A DNA stretch of 64,000 nt from Pseudomonadota bacterium (GTDB lineage: Bacteria; Pseudomonadota; Alphaproteobacteria; Sphingomonadales; Sphingomonadaceae): contig JAEWZX010000009.1 in assembly GCA_023394965.1 (NCBI GenBank), forward strand, positions 23,045-87,044. The letters are read 5' to 3'. The notes under the pieces are model-generated. The model ran no database searches. It was not told where the DNA came from and saw only the letters and a program-made list of their open reading frames with translations. Positions 56,962 to 64,000 of the stretch are shown piece by piece. A program made the translations under genes and the position numbers. Each line of letters opens with the position of its first letter. Within the stretch, counting starts at the first letter, position 1.

Positions 56962-58827
56962 TTACCGGGCCGCGACATAGCGCCCCGGCGCATCTTCTAT
57001 CACCTTGTCGCCCTTGCCGCCGGGCTTGCGCCTGCCCGTCGCCGGGACAGTCGCATCGTCCTGGCTGCGCAGCCAGTCGATCCAGTCGGGCCACCAGCTT
57101 CCGGGATGTTCCTGCGCGCCGTCGCGGAATTCGGCCAGGCTGCGCGTTTCCGCTTCATTGGTCCAGTACTGGTATTTGCCCGCAGCAGGCGGATTGACCA
57201 CCCCGGCAATGTGCCCCGACCCTGCCAGGACGAATTTGGTCGGCCCCTTGAAATGATCCGTAATCCGCCAGACGCTTTCGGCAGGGGCGATATGATCTTC
57301 CTTACCGGCCTGGATATAGGTGGGCGTTTCCACCCGCCCCAGATCGATCGGCGTGCCGTCCACGCTCAGCGCATCGGCTTCGACCAGCTTGTTGTCGCGA
57401 TAGAGATCGCGCAGATATTGCTGGTGCCACTTGGCGGGCAGATTGGTCACATCGCCGTTCCAGTGCAGCAGGTCGAAGGCCGGATAATCTTCGCCCAGCA
57501 GGTAATTGTTGACCACGTAATTCCAGATCAGGTCGGTCCCGCGCAGCATGTTGAAAGTGGCGGCCATATACCGCCCGTCGAGATAGCCGTCGGCGCTCAT
57601 CGCCTTCAGCATGCCAAGCTGGTTGTCATCGACGAAATTGAGCAGTTCGCCCGCCTTTTCGAAATCCACCTGCGCGGTGAAGAAGGTCGCGCTCTTCACC
57701 CGGTCCTGTTCGCCCCGGCGGTGCAGCAAAGCCAGCGTGGCGGCCAGCGTGGTCCCGGCCACGCAATAGCCGATGGCATGGACGCTTTCGACGTCCAGCC
57801 GCCCGCGAATATGGTCGATCGCATCGATCTGGGCGCGCACGTAATCGTCCCACACCACATCTTTCATGCTGGCATCGGCCGATTTCCAGCTGACCATGAA
57901 CACGGTAACGCCCTGTTCCACCGCCCAGCGCACGAAGCTTTTCTTGGCGTTGAGATCCAGAATGTAGAACCGGTTGATCCACGGCGGGAAGATCACCAGC
58001 GGCACGGCCATCACCTTGTCGGTCGCGGGCGAATACTGGATCAGCTGATAAAGCGGCGTTTCATGCACCACCTTGCCTGGCGTCACGGCGATGTTTTCGC
58101 CCAGTCTGAACGCGCTGGCATCGGTATGCGAAAGCTGCCCCCGGCGCATGTCGGCCAGCAGGTGTTCCATGCCCTTGACCAGATTTTCGCCCCGCGTTTC
58201 CAGCGTGCGTTCCATCACCACCGGGTTGAGCAGCGGGAAATTCGACGGGCTGGCCGCTTCGGTGATCGTCCGCGTGGTGAATCGCAGCTGTTCGCGCCGG
58301 TCATCGGACAGGCCTTCCATCCGGTCGACCATATCGCCCACGCGTTCCGCCAGGAACAGATAGGTCTGGTGGATCAGCGCATAGGCCGGGTGGGCACGCC
58401 AGCGCGAATCGGCAAAGCGCCGGTCGGTGCGCGGCAGGTCGGGATCGCCCTTCGCTTCGGGCTGGCCGCTTTCGCCCAGGCCATACTGCGCCAGCACCTG
58501 CTGCCACAGGGCCATGCCTTCCTGCATCAGCGCCTGCTGCTGCACCGGATCGGCCAGCGGCATCTGGCGATACCAGTCTTCCGCCATGCGCATCCAGCGC
58601 GACGGATCGAAATAGGGCGCCAGCGTTTCGGGATTGGCCAGCTGTTCGGTCTGGAACTGCAGCCACAGGCCCTGCAGCTTCGCCCCGACTTCGGCCCATT
58701 CGCGCATGTCTTCGGGGCTGAGCGGGGTTCCACCGCTGGCTTCGGCCAGTGGCGCAAACATGGCGCGGGCGAATTTCGCCGGGGCTTCGAACATGTTGGT
58801 GAAGGGATCGGGGCCGTCGTCGGTCAT
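56962..58827 (-). CDS. phaC: Class I polyhydroxyalkanoate synthase
   Basis: About 621 residues. PHA synthase that polymerises hydroxyacyl-CoA into granule polymer. The catalytic Cys lies in IGYCVAGTTLA (a GxCxAG variant of the usual GxCxGG box). The Asp is in KEDHIAPAES and the His in GSGHIAGVVNPP. The ATG at 58827 follows AGGAG. It is divergent from the aminotransferase gene, with TTGCACCTG repeats between them, and precedes the phasin gene. Confidence 0.95.
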   Translation of the reverse strand: MTDDGPDPFTNMFEAPAKFARAMFAPLAEASGGTPLSPEDMREWAEVGAKLQGLWLQFQTEQLANPETLAPYFDPSRWMRMAEDWYRQMPLADPVQQQALMQEGMALWQQVLAQYGLGESGQPEAKGDPDLPRTDRRFADSRWRAHPAYALIHQTYLFLAERVGDMVDRMEGLSDDRREQLRFTTRTITEAASPSNFPLLNPVVMERTLETRGENLVKGMEHLLADMRRGQLSHTDASAFRLGENIAVTPGKVVHETPLYQLIQYSPATDKVMAVPLVIFPPWINRFYILDLNAKKSFVRWAVEQGVTVFMVSWKSADASMKDVVWDDYVRAQIDAIDHIRGRLDVESVHAIGYCVAGTTLAATLALLHRRGEQDRVKSATFFTAQVDFEKAGELLNFVDDNQLGMLKAMSADGYLDGRYMAATFNMLRGTDLIWNYVVNNYLLGEDYPAFDLLHWNGDVTNLPAKWHQQYLRDLYRDNKLVEADALSVDGTPIDLGRVETPTYIQAGKEDHIAPAESVWRITDHFKGPTKFVLAGSGHIAGVVNPPAAGKYQYWTNEAETRSLAEFRDGAQEHPGSWWPDWIDWLRSQDDATVPATGRRKPGGKGDKVIEDAPGRYVAAR

Positions 58828-58886
58828 TCTCGCTCCTGTCGCATTCAAGCGCCTGTTTGGGCAGCAATAGGATATTCCTTGCCCAC

Positions 58887-58910
58887 TTGCACCTGTGCCG
58901 ATTGCACCTG
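58887..58910. promoter_or_regulatory. Direct repeats TTGCACCTG between phaC and aminotransferase
   Basis: TTGCACCTG occurs at 58887 and 58902, 15 bases apart, in the divergent phaC promoter region. The core resembles TTGCACTG of the phasin sites, so it may bind the same regulator. Confidence 0.35.
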
Positions 58911-58931
58911 CATGGTGAATAGGTAATCAGT

Positions 58932-60143
58932 GTGACTCAACCAACGCCCGAAAGAGCTCGAATGTCCGACGAATTTTATCGCATGAAGCGCCTGCCGCCC
59001 TATGTCATCGCCGAAGTGAACGCGATGCGGCATGCGGCGCGCCGCGAAGGACGCGACGTTATCGATCTCGGCATGGGCAATCCCGACCAGCCGCCCCCGC
59101 AGCATGTGATCGACAAATTGTGCGAAGTGGCGAAAAAACCCAGCGCGCACGGCTATTCGCAATCCAAGGGGATTCCCGGCCTGCGCCGCGCCCAGGCCAA
59201 TTATTACGGCCGCCGGTTCAATGTCGATCTCGACCCCGAACGCGAAGTGGTCGTCACCATGGGATCGAAAGAAGGGCTGTCGTCCATGGCCACCGCGATC
59301 ATCGCGCCGGGCGATGTGGTGCTGGCCCCCAGCCCCAGCTATCCGATCCACACCTTCGGTTTCATCATTGCCGGGGCCACCATCCGCAGTGTGCCGACGA
59401 CGCCGGACGAACATTACTGGAAGGCGCTGGACAATGCGATGGCCTATACCGTGCCGCGGCCCACGGTGCTGGTGGTCAACTATCCCAGCAACCCGACGGC
59501 GGAAACGGTGGACCTCGCCTTTTACGAACGGCTGGTTGCCTGGGCCAAGGAACACAAGGTCTGGGTGCTGTCCGACCTCGCCTATTCCGAACTCTATTAT
59601 GACGGCAAGCCGACCCGTTCGATTCTCGAAGTGCCGGGGGCCAAGGATGTGGCGGTGGAATTCACCTCCATGTCCAAGACCTATTCCATGGCCGGCTGGC
59701 GAATGGGCTTTGCAGTGGGCAACCAGACGCTGATTTCGGCGCTGACGCGGGTGAAAAGCTATCTCGATTATGGCGCGTTCACGCCGATCCAGGCAGCCGC
59801 CTGTGCCGCGCTCAACGGGCCGCAGGACATCGTGGAAGAAAACCGCGTGCGCTATCAGCAGCGGCGCGATGTGATGGTGGAAAGCTTCGGCCGCGCCGGG
59901 TGGGACATCCCCAGCCCGCCCGCCAGCATGTTCGCCTGGGCCCCGATCCCGCGGGCCTTCCACAATGTCGGCAGCCTGGAATTTTCCAAGCAGCTGCTCG
60001 AACATGCCGGTGTCGCCGTGGCGGCGGGCGTCGGCTATGGCGAAGAAGGCGAAGGCTTCGTGCGCATCGCCATGGTCGAAAACGAACAGCGCATCCGCCA
60101 GGCGGCGCGCAACGTGAAGCGTTTCCTCGCCGAACACGGCTGA
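58932..60143 (+). CDS. AlaC-type aminotransferase (annotated class I/II, LL-DAP-aminotransferase-like)
   Basis: About 403 residues (or 393 from the ATG at 58962). Fold-type I PLP enzyme: DLGMGNPDQPPPQHVIDKLC near the start, NYPSNPTAETVDLAFYERLV, PLP lysine in SMSKTYSMAGWRMGFAVGN. Close relatives include AlaC alanine transaminase, and many genomes label this type LL-diaminopimelate aminotransferase. As DapD is present in the window, the succinylase route is used and AlaC-like activity is more likely. Confidence 0.88.
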   Translation: MTQPTPERARMSDEFYRMKRLPPYVIAEVNAMRHAARREGRDVIDLGMGNPDQPPPQHVIDKLCEVAKKPSAHGYSQSKGIPGLRRAQANYYGRRFNVDLDPEREVVVTMGSKEGLSSMATAIIAPGDVVLAPSPSYPIHTFGFIIAGATIRSVPTTPDEHYWKALDNAMAYTVPRPTVLVVNYPSNPTAETVDLAFYERLVAWAKEHKVWVLSDLAYSELYYDGKPTRSILEVPGAKDVAVEFTSMSKTYSMAGWRMGFAVGNQTLISALTRVKSYLDYGAFTPIQAAACAALNGPQDIVEENRVRYQQRRDVMVESFGRAGWDIPSPPASMFAWAPIPRAFHNVGSLEFSKQLLEHAGVAVAAGVGYGEEGEGFVRIAMVENEQRIRQAARNVKRFLAEHG

Positions 60144-60203
60144 TCGAGCGGGTGATTGACAAGTGTGTCGGCGTTCGGCGCCGGCCAGAGAGAGGATTTA
60201 GGC

Positions 60204-61001
60204 ATGAATTTCCAGGACCGCGTTTCGATCGATCTCGCCGAAAATGGCGTCGCCCAGGTCCGTTTTACCCGCGGCGACAAGATGAATGCGCTCGATCCGG
60301 CGCAGTTCGATGCGGTGCTGGAAGCAGGCCAGGCCTTGCGCGAAATGAAGGGTTTGCGGGTGGCAGTCCTGTCGGGTGAAGGCCGCGCCTTCTGTGCCGG
60401 GCTCGATCTGTCCAGCATGGCCGCGGGTGGCTCCAGCCCCGCCGCCACCCTCGCCGACCGCACGCACGGCAACGCCAACCGCGCCCAGGAAGCCGCGATG
60501 ACCTGGCGCAAATGCCCCGTCCCCGTCATCGCCGCCGTCCACGGCGTCTGCTTCGGCGGCGGCCTACAGATTGCCAGCGGCGCGGATATTCGCGTCGTCC
60601 ACCCGCAGACGCGGATGGCGGTTATGGAAATGAAATGGGGCCTCGTCCCCGACATGGGCGGCTATGCCCTGTGGCGCGGCCTGGTGCGCGACGACACACT
60701 GCGCGAGCTGACATACACCAACCGTGAATTTTCGGGTGCGGAGGCGCTGAGCCTGGGCTTCGCGACCATGGTGGAAGACGATCCCCTGGCAACCGCCACC
60801 ACACTCGCCGAAACGATCGCCGCCAAGAACCCGCAGGCGATCCGCGGCGCCAAACGCCTGTTCCACGTTATGCATGAAGAAGGCGAAGACGCCATTCTCC
60901 TTGCCGAAAGCCGGGAACAGGATGGCATCATGCGCACGCCCAACCAGATCGAAGCGGTGATGTCGGAAATGGAGAAACGCCCCCCGCGCTTCACCGATTG
61001 A
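60204..61001 (+). CDS. Crotonase / enoyl-CoA hydratase family protein
   Basis: A 265-residue crotonase-fold protein. The CoA oxyanion regions are VLSGEGRAFCAGLDLSSMA and GVCFGGGLQIASGADIRV; the catalytic Glu positions are partly kept. The ATG at 60204 follows GAGAGGA. It probably hydrates an enoyl-CoA or catalyses a related step in fatty acid or branched-chain degradation; the exact substrate cannot be read. It may be co-transcribed with the upstream aminotransferase gene, 60 bases away. Confidence 0.9.
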   Translation: MNFQDRVSIDLAENGVAQVRFTRGDKMNALDPAQFDAVLEAGQALREMKGLRVAVLSGEGRAFCAGLDLSSMAAGGSSPAATLADRTHGNANRAQEAAMTWRKCPVPVIAAVHGVCFGGGLQIASGADIRVVHPQTRMAVMEMKWGLVPDMGGYALWRGLVRDDTLRELTYTNREFSGAEALSLGFATMVEDDPLATATTLAETIAAKNPQAIRGAKRLFHVMHEEGEDAILLAESREQDGIMRTPNQIEAVMSEMEKRPPRFTD

Positions 61002-61163
61002 GACCCCGCCAGTTCACACTTGGACGACATCGCCCTTGCATTGTGCGACGGCTGTGGCCAAATTGGCTGCCTCGCCCACTTTGGGCCACTGACAGGAGCA
61101 TGGCATCGATGAACATCTGAGCGAAAATTCGTCTTTCCCGACAATTTCCTGCTCCGGTGATCC

Positions 61164-62735
61164 ATGCCAAATCTCGTTCTCGATTCCGTTTCCGTCGCCA
61201 CCCCGCATGGCACACAGCTGTTCCCCGCACTGTCTTTAAGCGTCGGCAAGGAGGCCATAGGTCTGTTCGGCAAAAATGGATCGGGCAAATCCACCTTGCT
61301 GCGCGCCATTATGGGCGAAGCGCCGTACTCCGGGACCATATCCTGCCACAGCAGGATCGGCCTCCTGCGGCAGAACAGCCTTCCTGAAGGCCGGACAGTC
61401 GCCGATGTTCTCGGTGTTAATGAGGAACTCGCCCGGATTGGGCGAATAGAGCAAGGCGCAGCCCTGCTCGATGATCTCGATCTCGCGGACTGGACGCTTC
61501 CCGGCCGACTGGAGGCCGCCCTTACCGGCGTTGATCTGCCCAGTGTCGATTGGAACCGGCCTTATGCCAGTTTCAGCGGCGGCGAACGCATGCGCCTGAA
61601 GCTTGCTTCCCTCCTGCTCTCCGAGCCCGATATTCTCTTGCTCGATGAACCGACCAACAACCTCGATCGTGACGGGCGCGATGCCATCATTGGCCTGATT
61701 TCCAACTGGAAAGGTTCGATACTGTGCGCCAGCCACGACCGTGAATTGCTGGAACATGTCGATCGGATCGTCGAGCTGTCGACGACCGGGACAACGGTAT
61801 TCAGCGGTTCCTGGTCCGACTTTCGTGAGCACCGCGATGCCGAACGTGCCCGCGCGCTTAGTGCGCTGGAAACCGCCAAGGCCGACCATAAGGCCGCGCA
61901 ACGGGCCAGTCAGCGAGAAGCCGAGAAACAGGCGCAAAAAGACAAGCGCGGGCGCGCCATCGCGGCTAGGAAGAGCGAGCCGAAAATAACCCTCCACGCC
62001 CGGCAGCAGAAGGCCGAGCGCACGGCTTCCCGGAAGCTGGCAATCGGCGACAACCTGGCCAGTAAGGCTCACGACGCCCTGCAAGAGGCGCAATCCGGGG
62101 TCGAGCGTGTAGTGCCTGTCACTATCGAGCTGGGGTCATGCAAGCTATCCTCGCGCCACGTACTGGTCGATGCCTCCGGCGTGATATGCGAAGCTGGCCC
62201 GCGCCGCCTGTTCGGCCCGCTCCACATTCACGTCCGCGGACCTGAACGCATCGCACTCATCGGGCGCAACGGCGGAGGAAAGACCAGTCTGGTCAAATAC
62301 CTGACAGGTGCTGCAGAGCCTGCCGCCGGGCGGATCGACGCCGACCGGGATCGCATTGCAGTGCTCGATCAGCACCTCGCCTTGGTGGGGAACGATGAAA
62401 CCCTGCTGGCTGCAATGCGACGGCATAATCCCGCGCTCGATCTGCAGGGGGCCCATGCCGCGCTTGCCCAATTCGGGTTTCGAGGAGACTGGGCTGGCCG
62501 TGAGGCCGGAGCGATATCTGGAGGCGAGAAGGTACGGCTCGCCCTTGCCTGCCTGTTCGCCCGCCCCGAGCCCCCGCAATTACTGATTTTGGACGAGCCG
62601 ACCAACCACCTCGATATCGAAGCGATCGAGTTGCTAGAACAGGCGTTATGCAATTACGATGGTGCCATTCTGTGCATCAGCCATGACGAGGCATTTCGCA
62701 GGGCAATCAAGCTTCAGCGCGAAATCGTATTGTAG
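61164..62735 (+). CDS. ABC-F family ATPase
   Basis: A 523-residue protein with two ABC domains in tandem and no membrane domain, as in ABC-F ribosome-associated ATPases. First domain: Walker A GKNGSGKSTLL, signature SGGERMRLKLA, Walker B LLLDEPTNNLD. A long charged linker (residues about 230-290, EAEKQAQKDKRGRAIAARKS) follows. Second domain: GRNGGGKTSLV, SGGEKVRLALA, LILDEPTNHLD. Such proteins relieve stalled or drug-bound ribosomes; whether it gives antibiotic protection is unknown. The 162 bases upstream hold no named signal. Confidence 0.92.
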   Translation: MPNLVLDSVSVATPHGTQLFPALSLSVGKEAIGLFGKNGSGKSTLLRAIMGEAPYSGTISCHSRIGLLRQNSLPEGRTVADVLGVNEELARIGRIEQGAALLDDLDLADWTLPGRLEAALTGVDLPSVDWNRPYASFSGGERMRLKLASLLLSEPDILLLDEPTNNLDRDGRDAIIGLISNWKGSILCASHDRELLEHVDRIVELSTTGTTVFSGSWSDFREHRDAERARALSALETAKADHKAAQRASQREAEKQAQKDKRGRAIAARKSEPKITLHARQQKAERTASRKLAIGDNLASKAHDALQEAQSGVERVVPVTIELGSCKLSSRHVLVDASGVICEAGPRRLFGPLHIHVRGPERIALIGRNGGGKTSLVKYLTGAAEPAAGRIDADRDRIAVLDQHLALVGNDETLLAAMRRHNPALDLQGAHAALAQFGFRGDWAGREAGAISGGEKVRLALACLFARPEPPQLLILDEPTNHLDIEAIELLEQALCNYDGAILCISHDEAFRRAIKLQREIVL

Positions 62736-62775
62736 GTGTGAGCGTCTGACGAGGGCCAAAGCTGGCCCAAATTGC

Positions 62776-63555
62776 TTATCCGAAGATTGCCGCGCTCTGC
62801 ATCCCGTCCAGCACCTGCTGGCCATCCGCATTCCACAACCGCAGCCGCTCCGACGAATAGCCATGGTCGGCATGCTGGCTTGCATTTTCCGAAAGCCACC
62901 AACCATCTCGCGTGGCAGGTTCGGTGTCGAGCAGATTGAACGACCAGTTGATCGAGCTGAGCGGGCCTTGCCTCTGCATGACTCGCATCGCTCCCGGGGG
63001 CAGAACATCGCCCATCAGGATGATCTGCGATATGGGGTCTAGCGTATCGCCTTCCGCCAGCCTCGCCCAGCGGCGCACAACCGGGGCACCGGGCCCGCGG
63101 GCATCTTGCGCACGGCGGATCTCGAAATTGTTGGTGATGAAAGCGGGGCCTTTCCCGTTCATGGCATCTTCGGCATCTTCGGGCGAGCCGGGCCAGTCCT
63201 CGACCGGAGCTGCGGGGTGGATGGCGTTGGGCTCGCGCGTGGCACCAAACAGCCAGAACGCGGTGAGCGCACACTGGCCCTCGCACCATAATTCGCTGCG
63301 CACCTGCGCCACATTGCGGCCTTGCCGGACAATCTCGCGCCGCAGTTCGATCTCAGAACCTGTCGGTGCCACAAAGGCAATTTGCGCGGCCCGCAATGGC
63401 GGCAGGTCCGAAAAGGCCCGTACAGCCGTAGTGTAGGCGATCAGCGCCGATGCACCGCCGTACAGCGTGCGACCCTGCATCCATTGGTCGAGACCGGAAA
63501 AGCATGTCTTTCCGCCCTTGGCGGTAATCGGATCGAGGAGATTGGCAATGCTCAT
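62776..63555 (-). CDS. TesB-like acyl-CoA thioesterase family protein
   Basis: About 259 residues with a double hot-dog architecture. N-terminal pattern GRTLYGGASALIAYTTAVRA and FVAPTGSEIELRREIVRQGR, then GPAFITNNFEIRRAQD and a second hot-dog ending with the HADHGYSSERLRLWNADGQQ region. This suits the TesB-like thioesterase family. The start is uncertain: the ATG at 63555 is favoured, and one at 63612 is possible. It faces away from the tRNA pair. Confidence 0.82.
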   Translation of the reverse strand: MSIANLLDPITAKGGKTCFSGLDQWMQGRTLYGGASALIAYTTAVRAFSDLPPLRAAQIAFVAPTGSEIELRREIVRQGRNVAQVRSELWCEGQCALTAFWLFGATREPNAIHPAAPVEDWPGSPEDAEDAMNGKGPAFITNNFEIRRAQDARGPGAPVVRRWARLAEGDTLDPISQIILMGDVLPPGAMRVMQRQGPLSSINWSFNLLDTEPATRDGWWLSENASQHADHGYSSERLRLWNADGQQVLDGMQSAAIFG

Positions 63556-63680
63556 AGCCACGCACATTGCCGCTATCCGGCCACGCGTCCAGAGTGACGT
63601 TACGTAAGGCATGACGTTACGATTGCCTTTGCGTGAGAGAATCGCTAGTGCGCCGCTTCCCGTGTCGAGAGGCCGGGCGA

Positions 63681-63754
63681 GGCCCGATGGCGGAGTGGTT
63701 ACGCAGAGGACTGCAAATCCTTGCACGCCGGTTCGATTCCGGCTCGGGCCTCCA
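63681..63754 (+). tRNA. tRNA-Cys (GCA)
   Basis: A 74-base cloverleaf with encoded CCA: acceptor GGCCCGA/TCGGGCC, anticodon loop CTGCAAA (GCA), T loop GTTCGATTC, U73 discriminator as expected for Cys. It is 21 bases upstream of tRNA-Thr, so the two are probably co-transcribed. Confidence 0.96.
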
Positions 63755-63775
63755 CTTCTCGCAGCGATGCGAAGT

Positions 63776-63851
63776 GCCGCTTTAGCTCAGTTGGTAGAGC
63801 ACATCATTCGTAATGATGGGGTCAGGTGTTCGAGTCACCTAAGCGGCACCA
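63776..63851 (+). tRNA. tRNA-Thr (CGT)
   Basis: A 76-base cloverleaf with encoded CCA: acceptor GCCGCTT/AAGCGGC, D arm AGCTCAGTTGGTAGAGC, anticodon stem ATCAT/ATGAT with loop TCGTA (anticodon CGT), T arm AGGTGTTCGAGTCACCT. It is the second gene of the tRNA pair. The remaining 149 bases of the window after it hold no feature I can name. Confidence 0.95.
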
Positions 63852-64000
63852 CTTCTTCGCAAACCGCAGAACTCTCACGATTTCCAACACGGTCACTACA
63901 TGACTGTGACACACGAACGCCACACGCGATGCTTGGCCAATCGTGTTCATCACCTTGGAAGGACAGTGAAACGAGGGTCACCGAGCGGCGCACAAAAGTG

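Noticed and set aside
61098..61118. Six-codon leader peptide before the ABC-F gene
   Set aside because: A short ATG frame exists, but there is no ribosome site or terminator/antiterminator pair to support attenuation.

Overview
The window is a 64 kb piece of a GC-rich alphaproteobacterial chromosome. Gene content (HutF/HutG-type histidine degradation, class I PHA synthase with an Ala/Lys-rich phasin, MetX/MetW, FtsEX operon, EcfG-like GGAAC-N16/17-CGTT promoters, outer-membrane peptidases and many small lipoproteins) and protein style point to Sphingomonadales, most likely an Erythrobacteraceae-type organism. This placement is inferred from gene families, not from a marker gene. Coding density is high; no intergenic gap exceeds about 260 bases. 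There is no CRISPR array, insertion sequence, rRNA or replication origin that I can see.

Layout. 1-6.1 kb: partial Zn-alcohol dehydrogenase, APH-like phosphotransferase, dapD, four small stress-type genes (TM protein, DUF2945, DUF3008, DUF1810), an M19 dipeptidase, DUF427 and DoxX proteins. 6.1-15.6 kb: SWIB and PEBP proteins, an S41 protease lipoprotein, DUF962/DUF3429 membrane proteins, several lipoproteins, a membrane-anchored LuxR-type HTH protein with two companions, an HPF-like ribosome hibernation factor, an HTH protein whose 3' end is a 21-bp-period repeat, YbaY-like and PRC-like lipoproteins, and a YaiI protein. 15.6-17.8 kb: two tiny genes, one behind a perfect EcfG-type promoter, then an AT-richer two-gene cassette, TcmP plus a three-Cys-motif (Gp37/Gp68, DUF5131) protein. 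17.8-25.4 kb: thiC behind a TPP riboswitch, two SHOCT membrane proteins, an S9 peptidase and a DUF885 hydrolase. 25.4-32.8 kb: a complete hut locus, hutI-hutH-hutG-hutU divergent from hutF-hutC. 32.8-38.9 kb: an ethanol/acetaldehyde operon (aldehyde dehydrogenase, alcohol dehydrogenase, DUF779-acetyl-CoA synthetase fusion) with a GAF-Fis regulator upstream and a long palindrome between them.

38.9-47.9 kb: tRNA-Leu(GAG), a zinc-ribbon membrane protein divergent from an overlapping ftsE-ftsX-ydcF-like-plsC operon, a TSUP permease, hisC-tyrA divergent from metX-metW. 47.9-55.9 kb: VOC protein, small hypothetical genes, a single-domain response regulator behind a perfect EcfG-type promoter, a GNAT-like protein, a fatty acid desaturase, a small lipoprotein, lptF-lptG-GNAT, and clpS. 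55.9-64 kb: phasin and phaC, an AlaC-type aminotransferase, enoyl-CoA hydratase, an ABC-F ATPase, a TesB-like thioesterase, then tRNA-Cys(GCA) and tRNA-Thr(CGT). The last 149 bases hold nothing I can name.

The most notable items are the TcmP/three-Cys cassette; the DUF779-Acs fusion, which keeps a Shine-Dalgarno sequence and ATG at the junction; the 21-bp-period GTCGGCTTG array; a set of EcfG-type promoters that ties several otherwise unrelated small genes to the general stress response; and the GAF-Fis regulator without an AAA+ domain next to a strong palindrome.
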